In this document: positions 34,901 to 43,780 of the stretch, piece after piece | Layout of the letters: each line of letters starts with the position of its first letter | Numbering within the stretch: the first letter of the stretch is position 1 | NCBI GenBank assembly: GCA_035771175.1 | Contig: CM069598.1 | Location: 10,876,668 to 10,940,667, forward strand | Length of the DNA: 64,000 nt | From: Paratinospora sagittata | Lineage: Eukaryota > Streptophyta > Magnoliopsida > Ranunculales > Menispermaceae | Reading direction: 5' to 3' | Program-made: the position numbers and the translations under genes | The notes under the pieces: generated by a model | Seen by the model: only the letters and a program-made list of their open reading frames with translations | What the model was told of the DNA's origin: nothing | Databases searched by the model: none

Positions 34901-37900
34901 CTTACGTTCCAGAGACTGAGAGACAGGCTAAACAACTCGAGTTTTTGAATCTCGCACAGGGCACCATGTCAGTTAGGGAGTACGCGCTCAGGTTTAGGCA
35001 ACTCGCAGTTTATGCCCTTGGGTTAGTTCAGACGCCGAGTGACAAGATTATGAGGTTCTCTTTGAACTTAAGGCCTGCGACTGATTTTGCCACAGTGGTC
35101 CAGAGGGCCAAACAATACAAGTTGGCTGAGCGGGTTGATGGTATGTCTACACGGGCAGCTCCAGCACGCCGGAGGCACCTGCAGCCAGCACTTGTTGACT
35201 TTGGAGTCGGAGTTACTATTGGTTAGCAAGCCTGTCGGAGTTCCTATGCATCTGCACTCCTGCAGTCAGCCTGTTCATCGCACGCCATTTTTGAGCCGCA
35301 CGCTCTCCTGTTCAGCCGCATGCTTGTCGGTTTCATCGCACGCCATTCTTGAGCCGCACGCTCTCCTGTTCAGCCGCATGCTTGTCGGTTTCATCGCACG
35401 CCATTCTTGAGCCGCACGCTCTCCTGTTCAGCCGCATGCTTGTCGGTTGTTCAACACGCTTGTCAGTTCGTTTATGTGAGTTATACTACTGCTAGTCTGG
35501 TTTTCTGGGGGTGGTGGAGTTGGTGATTGAGTTTGTTGGAGGCTGAGATTTTCTGGGCATTAAAAGGAGAAGATAGTAAAGGAAGAGAGAAAGAAGAAAA
35601 GAAATATTATGGCAGGAGGAGAAAGAGGAGCAGCTCCGGCGCCAAAACAGGATGAGTTGCAGCCACATCCGACGAAGGAGCAGCTGCCCGACATTTCTTA
35701 CTGCATTACCAGCCCTCCACCATGGCCTAACAGAGACATGGTGGATATTGGAGAAGACCCATTTCTCTTCTCAAACCAATTCCACCCACTTGATTTCAGC
35801 TGTTCAAGTTTTGGTAGCAGCCCGTATACGTGGGAGCCTCTTCTAGAATATGGCTTACGCGAGGCAGTGGTACCACCCTTCATGAATTCTTCAATGGATG
35901 AAGATGACTTTCCAAGCCAACTTAATGAACTTGAAGGTGAGTATCAATGCTCAATCCACTTTAGATTATACTTTATTATTAACAGATTGGCAATTTCATC
36001 CTCGTTGTGTTGATTAATTTGCTATTGGAATTAGAAGCGGAGAAACAACAAATTGTGATGCATGAAAATGGAGAGGGGATGAGTAGTACTGGTACTAATC
36101 ATGTGGACTTTGGAGGTTTGAATCAAATGAGAATTGGATTAGAAGGGGAGAAACAACAAATTGGGAAGAATGAAAAGGAAGAGGGGATGATTAGCTGCTG
36201 CAGTAGGAGTATTAGTAGTACTGGTAGTGATCATGAGGAATCGATGACGAAACTGAAGAGGGTGAAGACTCTATCACGCACGAACCTCTCACGCTACTTC
36301 TACATGAGCATATCAGACGCTGCAAAAGAACTTAAGGTGGGCTTAACGCAGCTGAAGAGGAGGTGCAGGGAATTGGGCATCCCTAGATGGCCTTACAGAA
36401 AGCTGATGAGCTTGCAGGTCGTTATAAAAAATGTTCAGGAATTGGTGGAAGGAGAAGGTGTTTGTGGAGATATGAAGATAAGAGAAGCGTTGAGGTTCTT
36501 GGAGGAACAAAGGAAATGGCGTCACAGAAATGCACTGCAGGAAATGGGGGAAGGAGAAGGGGTTAGTAGAGATATGAAGATAAGAGACAGGTTGAGTTTA
36601 TTGAAGGAACAAAGGAAATGGACTCAGAGAAAGGTGATGACCTTGCAGACCGTTATGGCAAATGTTGAGGTATTTATCACCATTATATATTGATCTGTAT
36701 AAGTATTTTGATATCTCAACTTGGGGATGTTCTGATAAAGATAATTACTTGTTAATTAATTATGTACTGCAGGAAATGGGGGAAGGAGAAAGGCTTGGTG
36801 GAGATATGAAGATAAAAGATGCTTTGAGTTTATTGGAAGAAGAAAGGAAGTTGATGGAAGAGATGCCAGAGGTGGATCTTCAGGAGAAAACAAAGAAACT
36901 AAGGCAGGCTTGGTTCAAGGCCAACTGCATGAAAAGAAAGGAAACCAACGGCAAGAAAAGAAAGGACATGACACTAGAGTGGCACCCAGTTGCTATTTCT
37001 CGTTTAAATTAACAGTTTATCATGTATGAAGTGAGTAGTGATTTTCACAAACTTGGTTGAATAAAGTGTCAACTTAAGTAGATCTTGTGATCATTGGTCT
37101 TAAGAGATACTGATTAAGCTGTTTTATGAGTAGATGCTAGAGTAACTAAATTTAACATTAGACCGAATGAAATTCTCCATTTTCCTTTAGAAAAAGGGCC
37201 TATTCCTATCAGTATTTTTGGAACAGTTTATCAGTACTTTTGAACAGTTTATCAGTATGTTTGAACAGTTTATCAGGACTTTTGAACAGTTTATCAGTAC
37301 GTTCCTTCCCGAGGAGACATAATGCTGTTTGGGTTATTATTGATCGCTTGACCAAGTCCGCTCACTTTCTACCGGTGAACACTAGGGATTCTATGGGCAA
37401 GCTGAGCAGACTCTATATGCGGGAGATTGTCAGGTTGCAGGGTATACCTGTTTCTATTGTGTCGGATAGAGATCCGCGGTTCACATCATGCAGGCCCGAG
37501 TTGGTACTCATCTCCGTTTTAGTACAGCATTTCATCCTCAGACTGGCTGACAGACTGAGAGAATGATTTTGATGCTTCCGAGCATGCTCGGGTCTGGTAT
37601 GCTTGAATTTTGGTGAACATTAGAAGGAAGACTTTATGTGTGTAACCTTATGTGTATAAGCAACTATGATAATAGCATAACGATGGCACTTGATCATAAG
37701 CCTTATAGGCCTTGAAATTTATTATGGCTGACTCAGTTTTGCTAAGGGTCTTACTACAAAAAGGCCAAATGAAATTTGGGATGAAAAAGAAAGCTCACAC
37801 CGCGCTGACCATTAGAGATCCTTGATAGGATAGGTCCATTGGCTTACCGATTTGCTCTACTGTCACGGTTGATAAGTATCAGGAATAAATTCTAGATATT

Positions 37901-40900
37901 GATGTTAAGGACATATCCTTCGGATTCCATATATATTATGGATATAACTCAACTCTAAGTTGGGGAGGATACCACGTATCAAGAAGAGCAAACATGGAAG
38001 CGGAATATCAAATGCGGGAGTAGTTTTCTGGGATTGCGTATCACGTGAGGAATCGTCCTTTCTAAATTTCGAGGACGAAATTCCTTAAGTTGGGGAGATT
38101 GTAACACCCCGTAAATTTAAGTAAATGACGTACACATATATTATACATAAGAGCTCCATATACGTTTGCTAATACACGTATTTTATACATTGGAGCTCAA
38201 TATACATTTGATAATATATATATTTTATATGTATGAGCTACATATACGCGTGATAATACACGTATTTTATATGTAAGAGCTAACTATACATTTGATAAGA
38301 CACGTATTTTATACGTAGGAGTCAAAATACGTGTATGTGATTGAGGGTACGACGAAAAACAAATAAAAAGATATAATGAACAGTACTTGCATAGTAAGAT
38401 ACTGTTCATCAAATAGTATCACGAATAGTAGTGAATAGTAAGTTACTGTTCATTAAGAAAAAAATAAAAAAAAATAATAAAATAAAACAAAACCGATTGC
38501 TGAATGAAAAACAGAGAGAAACGTCCAGAAGAACCGAGAGAAGAAGGAGAAGAGAGAAAAGGGAGAAAGCGGGATTCGGGTGAAATCCGGACTCACGGTA
38601 AGCAATTTTCACTCCCTTTCTTCGTGAAATTACTATCTAAGCTAGCGGTAACCGTTCTAGCGGCCTAATTTTGACTGTAGGAGCCGTTTTACGGCATTTT
38701 GACAAATTGGGGTTTTGACCCCAATGTGAATGAGAAATTCGCTAGGAAGATAGAAAAACACTTCTTGGACTATAGAGACTCTGAATATGTGGTTAGATTT
38801 GATTTCAGGAGACCGTCGGACAATTTTAATACAATTTACATCTGTCGGATGAATAGTGATGAATAGTTTCGGATGAATAGTGGAATAGTGAATAGTGAAT
38901 AGTAAATAGTGCACAGTGCACAGTGAATAGTGAATAGTGCACAGTACATAGTGAATAGTGAATAGTGAACAGTAAATAGTAAATAGTAAATAGTGCACAG
39001 TGCATAGTAAATAGTGAATAGTAAATAATGAATAGTGATGAATAGTGAATAGTGCACAGTAAAATAGTAAATAGTGTACAGTGAATAATGTACAGTAAAT
39101 AGTAAATAGTGACATTGATCAGTGATGTGAATCGTACTGTGCACAGTGATGTGACCAGTGATGTGAACCCAATGAAACCCCGGTTTGAGTTTATAGAAAC
39201 GAGATAACTGCTTTTGAGTCCTAAATGGATTTATTAGTAGTGATTTGAAGTGAGTTGAGAAATTAAAGATGTACATAAATATGAAGACATGCAATTAAAT
39301 TATGGAGTGATTGTGACAGGTTAAATTAATTGGATTTAACTTGGAGCTGGACTCGAAAGCGACGATGATTGGGTTTAAGTGGAACGTGTTGTACTGTGAG
39401 TATAGTTTTCTTGATTTGGTTCTTGTATGGCATTGTACGTATATAAAATGGTTGATGGTATGCATGTTAGATTTATATATACTGCATTGAGTTTATGGAT
39501 CATGCAAACTGATTTTAGCATTGGAGGTTGTAATGATGAGACTTTGCGATTCCTCATTGTCATTTCGTTAGGTTTGTCCTAACAAGGGTTGCGATCCTTG
39601 AAATGACTGTGAATTGGGTAATGAGAAGTTGTGGCTACCTTGTAACGACCATACAAGGGTTAGACCCGCTCTCTTGCCTTGCGGAGGAGGGAGATTGTGC
39701 ATTGTGTTTTGAAATTGGGTAATGAGAGGCTGTGTCTACCTTGTACGACCATACAAGGTTAGACCCGCTCTCTTGCCTTGCGGAGGAGGGAAATTGTGCA
39801 TTATATTATTGAAAAGCATGAAATTTATGTTGTTGACATGTATGATATATTCGTTGAACGATGCATGTGTTGAATAAATGTATGAGTTTAAATGTCATAT
39901 TTCTTTAAATGTATATAATTGCCATCTCAAGAACTATATTCACTGAGCTGTTGTTTGCTCACCCCATTTCCTCCAATCTTTCAGGTATTGAGTCGAAGAG
40001 AAAAGGAACTTGTCTGGTATGTGTATGTCTGTTTGGAGGAAATAAATTCTATTTACGTTATTTTGATATGTATAATTATCACACACTATATATATGTACT
40101 ATCACCTAGATGGGTTGTGTGGTAAGACTATATAATGCTTGAGATGATGAAATGAGATGATCATAGATATTTATCTGGTGAGAATTTAATTTGTGGAATG
40201 AATGGAATCACTGTAAATGGAATAATCATCTATATATATGGGATTTGATTTGCTGTGTGGTATATAAAAAACAAAAATATATTCTGTACAATTTGGGAAG
40301 GTTTGTGAGAGTACGTGAAGGCTGACAGTGTATTATACACTGTATATGAGGATGTACAGTGTATAGTACGCTGTGCCGGTCATGACGTCAGCCTACGTCA
40401 GGGGCGTCGTGACATGCATAATTTTATTTTATCTACTGCTTGCTTGATCACTTGGACCAGCACTAAACTTCTTGTCCTGTTTATTCTTGCTTCAGTTTGC
40501 CCACTGGTTTTTCCTGATATGAAAAATGTCATAAAGGACTGTGAAAATGGAATAAATAACCAAACAGCCTGCTGCAGCGCCATGGGGAGCTATGTGTCTG
40601 CCTTGCAAATGCAGAGCTTCATAACGAACTTGCAGGCATTGAATTGTGCTTCTTTGGTCGCTCTGAAGTTAAAGAAAGCTAATATAATGAAAAATGTTTA
40701 TACCCTTTGTCACAGAACCCTCAAGGATTTCTCTCTTCAAGGTTAGTTTTATAATTGTATTCCTTTTCATGTGGAAAAATAAAAGGACGGGCTCTTGATC
40801 AACCTTTTGATCACATAAATTATTCTTGATACTAATTAAATTTTTTTTTTTTTGGTGGATTTGATGGAACCTACAATTGGAGGCTTCAGTTGGATCACAA

Positions 40901-42223
40901 GGTATGTTGTGTAGGATTACCACTCTGAAGTAATTTTTAGTTACTTTCAATAATTTCATGACACCTGTGTTTTCTTAAGTTTTCTGTTTCTTGGAGTATC
41001 TCTTTAGCATTGCTCAATTCAATTGGTGCGCGTGCATGGTTATCGTTCCTTCTCACAAGTTGTGATCGTGTTGGTTCCTTCTCATTTTATTCACATGGAA
41101 GACTCTTAATTTCTTTTATCATTTTATATTATATCCTCTAAAGGAAGAAACTAGTTTAAATTTAAAATAGTGTTAGATTAACATAGTTCATTAAAACTGC
41201 TTATTGTGAAAGCACTCCTAGTTATCAGTGATTGAGTAATATGTTGAATATATTTACTTTTAAAGATCTTACTGCCCTACATTTGATGATAACAGAATTT
41301 TCAAGATATTTAGTTTGAGTTCATATGTATTGTCTATCAAGTCAGTTCTTCCTATTCTTTGATTCATCATCCTCATTTTCTATTTCCTTGTGATATTTCA
41401 ACTTTTGTCTCAGAGTCTGGTTGCCTCCTCCCAAGCTTGCCTTCAGATGCAGCAATTGACAAAACTTCAGGGATTGGTTTCCTTTGTGATCTGAACGACA
41501 ATATTGCAGCTCCTTGGCCCTTAGCTACTCAATTGCCAGCTTCTTCTTGCAATAAGAGTACGGCTTCTTATTCTTCTTCCTTCCAAATGCTGATTTATTC
41601 TACATGATCCCGGTTGTTATTGCTTCACACAGAAATTTTCTGGTTGCAGTATTATTTGATATTCTTGTTTCTTAGTACTTATTTTAAACAATTCCTAATG
41701 TTTTCCCCACTAAATTTCAGCAATTAAAATCCCGGCACTTCCAGTGGCAACATCTGCACAAAGTGGTGAGAATGCGTACCTGTTTTGTTTGTGATTTGAA
41801 TATAGTTTTCTATGTCTGAAAATCTAAAAATATGAAAAATCTGTTTGATTGGTCGAATTTGTACACATTATTAAAGATTTTACTGAGAAAACGATAAAAA
41901 CCCCTTTTCCTAAATTTCGTTTTCAGATTGTATCCTTTTTTCGAATCACAAACCAAATTCAGCCTTATTATTTTGCATCAATTATCAGTTTCTTCCATAA
42001 CAGTTTTATGTCTCTTTTTACCAAGTTTTAGAAGGCCAAGGATCTTGACTTGAATCAGTTCAAGTCAATTGATTTAATCCTAAGATCTCATTTTTTGCTT
42101 CCGTCCCGTTTATAACTTCAGTATGCTAATTTCACCGTATCCTGTTTTGCAGGTCGTAATAGAGTGAAGTTGATACTTCTTCCATTCTTTGCTTCTCTAG
42201 TGATGCTCTCCACATTCCTGTAA
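25901..42223 (+). CDS. Uncharacterised GPI-anchored protein, At1g61900 type, 8 exons
   Basis: Secreted, cysteine-rich, GPI-anchored plant protein of unknown function. Exons: 25901-25964, 30549-30728, 30832-31437, 40496-40741, 40890-40901 (12-nt microexon), 41414-41557, 41721-41765, 42153-42223. All are GT-AG and sum to 1368 bp (455 aa plus stop). An N-terminal hydrophobic signal peptide (INLVGVVLLLFC) ends exon 1. Conserved blocks follow: LEPQPFLPLLAPSPLIPF, NCWDFFAPFLANVICCPQLE, TGLLALDETHANHCLSDIDQ, CPLVFPDMKN, QESGCLLPSLPSDA and CDLNDNIAAPWP. The C-terminus LILLPFFASLVMLSTFL is the hydrophobic GPI-attachment tail after a small-residue stretch (TSAQSGR). Introns 1 and 3 are inflated by LTR retrotransposons, yet every exon and splice site looks intact. 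Family assignment rests on remembered similarity to At1g61900. Confidence 0.93.
27073..30456 (-). mobile_element. Ty1/copia retrotransposon, gag-less, in intron 1 of the GPI-protein gene
   Basis: Two 223-bp LTRs (27073-27295 and 30234-30456) that appear identical by eye, both TGTTAATTTAAG...TTCATAACA. Target duplication TAAAT at 27068-27072 and 30457-30461. On the minus strand the PBS TGGTATCAGAGCC (initiator tRNA-Met) follows the 5' LTR at ~30221-30233. The purine tract TTTGAGGGAGGA precedes the 3' LTR at ~27296-27307. The internal part is only ~2.9 kb: gag and nearly all of protease are missing. Identical LTRs suggest a very recent insertion, mobilised in trans. Confidence 0.97.
27309..30305 (-). 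CDS. Copia pol polyprotein (integrase-RT-RNase H), gag/protease deleted, 998 codons
   Basis: Long uninterrupted frame. The first ~24 codons lie in the LTR/PBS and are unlikely to be a natural start. From residue ~31 the tail of protease leads into GAG_pre-integrase. The integrase zinc motif shows His113, His118, Cys143 and Cys146. The catalytic triad is Asp173 (HSDIWGP), Asp236 (LRTDNAMEY) and Glu272 (QNGRAERKHRHV). The RT has KARFVARGYTQ, QMDVKNAFLNGEL and the YVDD box; RNase H has SDADWGGD, STESEYRAL and CDSESA. It ends VSKLKLVSILPS. Full copia polyproteins are ~1300-1450 aa, so ~350-400 N-terminal residues are absent. The catalytic residues look intact, consistent with recent origin. Confidence 0.93.
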   Translation of the reverse strand: MYKCNLSHIAIYTEKFSSILLKLTWYQSLSDAYHIPRLTLNLIFVGQLCELGYNVNFSPHGCVMQDPQTGKVHGTGHRAGRMFKLDSLSIPSPPSPVVASTPSTSCINLHLWHLRLGHVSHSKLRSLVSKGYLGSVKDDLFQCVSCQLGKQPALSFANNNSISATCFDLVHSDIWGPSPNTTMGGSKYFVLFVDDHSRFTWLYLMKNRSELPAIYISFAKMVHTQFAKVVKVLRTDNAMEYKDHKLLQFLSHQGTIVQRSCPGTSQQNGRAERKHRHVLDSVRAMLLSSSCPERFWGEAALTAVHTINRLPSQVLQNHTPHEILFGNPPDYTSLRVFGCACFVLLQSHEHTKLEPRARLCCFLGYGLEHKGYRCWDPISQRLRISRHVIFWENTMFSSLSPFSLASSRPFFTDTSVELFPDTVVAPSPHEAEFVPTTSSPPPVLDTTVADGPAPGMLHTVPPSRQSTRVKQLPTHLRDYHCFSTTASLHEPSSYREASTNPLWQQAMADELQALECTHTWDLVDLPPDKKTIGSKWVFKIKTKSDGSVERYKARFVARGYTQEYGIDYEETFAPVARLTSVRSLLAVAAIRKWTLFQMDVKNAFLNGELQEEVYMKPPQGYNHSPSQVCRLRRALYGLKQAPRARFAKFSSTILQLGFTSSPYDSALFIRRSDTGTIFLLLYVDDMIITGDDLSGISEIKQSLSRSFEMKDLGLLSYFLGLEISSDHTGYYLSQAKYASNLLTRAGLTDNKTTTTPLDPNIRLSSTGGTVLPDATLYRQLVGSLIYLTVTRPDIAYAVHFVSQFMSSPHTDHFAAVIHILRYVKGTLFHGLHFSSKSSLILHAYSDADWGGDLTDRRSTTGYCFYLGDSLISWRSKKQSLASRSSTESEYRALADTTAELLWLRWLLDDMGVPQSSATILYCDSESAMKIAYNDVFHERMKHIEIDCHFVRQHLTRGVLCLRSVTSANQVADVFTKAPSSKLFHQLVSKLKLVSILPS
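31540..33795 (+). repeat. 5' LTR of the gypsy element (2256 bp)
   Basis: It carries TACGTATTTTATA-type repeats near its start, a long (G/A)AATAGT/GCACAGT array at ~32283-32560, duplicated GACCCGCTCTCTTGCC modules near 33100 and 33190, and TGACGTCA at 33764-33771. It lacks 53 bp present in the 3' LTR. Confidence 0.95.
32283..32560. repeat. GAATAGT/GCACAGT heptamer array in the 5' LTR
   Basis: Dozens of 7-bp variants (GAATAGT, AAATAGT, GCACAGT, GTACAGT). Because variants are multiples of seven with few stops on the minus strand, it produces long spurious open frames. The matching array in the other LTR is at ~38848-39108 and differs slightly in unit order. Confidence 0.9.
33796..34860 (+). other. 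Leader and degraded gag start of the gypsy element
   Basis: Begins with the PBS. A low-complexity A/T stretch of AAATAAAAT units occupies ~34218-34312. No continuous frame is seen. Sequence between ~34320 and 34860 may be degenerate gag. Confidence 0.5.
34861..35226 (+). pseudogene. Gypsy gag fragment
   Basis: One frame reads SWDTFKRLFLQAYVPETERQ, followed by the FLNLAQGTMSVREYALRFRQ motif and PSDKIMRFSLNLRP, the core of the retrotransposon gag (Retrotrans_gag) domain. It stops at 35226, and no zinc knuckle or protease follows. It is truncated exactly where captured sequence begins. Confidence 0.8.
35276..35449. repeat. Three tandem 58-bp GC-rich repeats upstream of the RKD gene
   Basis: Units start at 35276, 35334 and 35392. 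Each begins CATCGCACGCCATT and contains GAGCCGCACGCTCTCC and CAGCCGCATGCTTGTCGG; copies differ by only one or a few bases. The array ends ~160 bp before the RKD ATG, between the gag remnant and the gene. Confidence 0.93.
35609..37012 (+). CDS. RKD: RWP-RK domain transcription factor (RKD type) captured in an LTR retrotransposon, 400 aa
   Basis: Three exons: 35609-35936 (ends GAAG|GTGAGT), 36035-36669 (after GGAATTAG, ends GTTGAG|GTATTT), 36773-37012 (after TACTGCAG). Together 1203 bp with no internal stop. RKD proteins are plant-specific DNA-binding regulators of egg-cell and gametophyte identity. The RWP-RK domain spans residues ~194-246: LSRYFYMSISDAAKELKVGL, then LKRRCRELGIPRWPYRK with the signature R227-W-P-Y-R-K232. 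The C-terminus EKTKKLRQAWFKANCMKRK matches RKD family ends. Unusually, a GEGE..DMKIR(D/E)AL..LEE coiled-coil module occurs three times, versus one in Arabidopsis RKD1 as I recall it. Retained introns show DNA-level capture, not retroposition. The start is the first ATG in frame; its promoter may be its own or derived from the element. Expression is unknown. Confidence 0.9.
37212..37302. repeat. ~20-bp tandem repeats downstream of the RKD gene
   Basis: About five copies of a GAACAGTTTATCAGTACTTT-like unit with small differences, between the RKD stop and the integrase remnant. They mirror the tandem repeats on the other side of the captured gene. Confidence 0.88.
37312..37566 (+). pseudogene. 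Gypsy integrase fragment
   Basis: The frame reads WVIIDRLTKSAHFLPVNT, then LYMREIVRLQGIPVSIVSDR and DPRFTS, the integrase core around the catalytic aspartates. A small deletion then shifts the frame; the expected STAFHPQT motif is found in another frame, followed by a stop. Non-functional. Confidence 0.85.
37567..38099 (+). other. Degraded integrase C-terminus and polypurine tract of the gypsy element
   Basis: GPLAYRFALL-like and EDTTYQEEQTW-like pieces in changing frames resemble the C-terminal region of gypsy integrases. The stretch ends with the polypurine tract immediately before the LTR at 38100. Confidence 0.6.
38100..40414 (+). repeat. 3' LTR of the gypsy element (2315 bp)
   Basis: Nearly identical to the 5' LTR, with scattered substitutions, small array-length differences and a 53-bp segment (~39947-39999) absent from the 5' copy. 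It is followed by the target duplication TGCAT. Confidence 0.95.
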
Positions 42224-43475
42224 TTCCCAATACCTGTTATCTCTCTCGCATCATGAAGTTTGTTGCTCAAGGGGGAAAATAATCTTCACAGCCTTCCACA
42301 ACTTACCGAATGCTAAAATGAGCTCTCTGTCAGCATTACTTTGAGATGAAGTTACAAAGTTCAAAAGAATCCTTACTCAAGGTGCATCTCTATTTCCCCT
42401 TTCATGTGATTCATGATTCTTGCAGACATGTAATAATTATTCGTGTATAGATTTATGTATTTACATATATGTATATGGAAAAAGAAATTGGTCTCAACTG
42501 GCATTTCCTTTCAGTTCAGCAAATGAGGCATTTTCCTATCTTTTCCTTTATGTGGAACAGAGCGACAAGTTTCGAATACTGATTGTTTCAAAACTTGCTA
42601 GAACTTTTATTGTGTTCCCTTGATAGATTTGTTTGAATTCTCGCATACCATATGATTACTGATTATCTGATAGGTTTACATATTTTAGGAATGAAAAGAT
42701 TGAACCTTCAATAATGTCAGGTATTTGAGAAATCAAGAAGAGGAGAACACTGATGAATTCTGATTAGAAGAATTTCATGATTTGTGCTGTGGACTTCATG
42801 AAATAGGTCTTTCTGATTTAAGTTTGAGATGACCATTGGCATTACAGCCAAGATTTACTTGGGATTGAAAGAATACCTTGACTTCTCTTCCTCTCTATGT
42901 GGTAGTGAAAGTTCAAAAATCTTGGATATTTTGAATAGAAAGAATGCATGATTGATCATTCAATGAAAGCTCAAGACTATCATTGTTTAATAGGTAGATT
43001 TTTGCAACATATGGACTATTTTGGGACATCTGCTTTTGGGCCAAATTGCGATAGAGAAGTAGTTTTTATAAGGTTTAGAGAAGCTATCTGAGATCAACTT
43101 TTTTTTTAAGTTGTACCAAACAAGCTCATAGTCTTTAGAAACCTGAGCTCTCGCGTCCATTTAAATGTGTGCATTTTTGTGACCCCACAGCTGCATGTCA
43201 TTTTTCTTTAATCTAAAACACTTTTCGATGTTTAGCTAAATGCTTTGCTTATATTGCAAATGAAACACTTATTCAAGTAATATGAGCAACAAAAGAAGAA
43301 TGCTCTCCCTATAAAATCTATAACTAACGAGGGTGTCAAAAAATTTATAAATTTGATATGTACTATTTGGACTTTGTCTTCTATTTATTGTCATTAGTAA
43401 AACAAAGTGATTTTAAAAAATATTGAGATCATTAAATGGGTTTTTAATGCACATAATTCATAACCTTGCAGATCT
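42224..43475. other. 3' flank of the GPI-protein gene
   Basis: Probable 3'UTR in the first few hundred bases, then spacer. No other gene is recognised. Confidence 0.4.
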
Positions 43476-43477
43476 AA

Positions 43478-43780
43478 TTTTTTTTTAGAGAAGGTACAAA
43501 TATACAATATTTGCCCTTCATTGGGGTATCAGGCCTAGTTTTTGGACCCACTAATCTTCACATTAATAGGTTGAGATTACAATGATCACCTAGTTATGCG
43601 AACCAATCCAAACGGAGTTTGAAAATCTGTTCCTTTTGCCCAGTTTGTATTCCACATTGACGTAGCTTTTACGAACTTTATATAGGTGCCCGTTGCGACA
43701 CAAACTCACAACCCATACAATACTTGTGGAGTTGGCGACCAATTGCACCACCTTATTGGCTTGCAGATCTATTAACAATG
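43478..43780 (-). mobile_element. tRNA-derived SINE
   Basis: Reverse-complemented, AAGGTGGTGCAATTGGTCGC resembles a pol III A box. TGGGTTGTGAGTTTGTGTCG resembles a B box ~45 bp later. The unit ends in an A-tail (plus-strand T-run at ~43480-43488). Length ~290 bp fits a plant SINE. Confidence 0.55.

Larger units (their letters stand above)
31540..40414 (+). mobile_element. Ty3/gypsy LTR retrotransposon carrying an RKD gene, in intron 3 of the GPI-protein gene
   Basis: 5' LTR 31540-33795 and 3' LTR 38100-40414 both run TGTAACACCCCG...GTCGTGACA. A perfect target duplication TGCAT lies at 31535-31539 and 40415-40419. The PBS TGGTATCAGAGC (initiator tRNA-Met) is at 33800-33811. A polypurine tract (TTGGGGAGA) abuts the 3' LTR and follows a CGAGGACGAAATTCCTTAAG stretch typical of chromovirus/Tekay-type 3' ends. 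The 4.3 kb interior holds a gag piece (34861-35226), then a host-type RWP-RK gene (35609-37012), then a broken integrase piece (~37312-37565) and a degraded integrase C-terminus. No protease, RT or RNase H is seen, so the element is non-autonomous. Without the element the host intron would be only ~180 bp. Confidence 0.97.
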
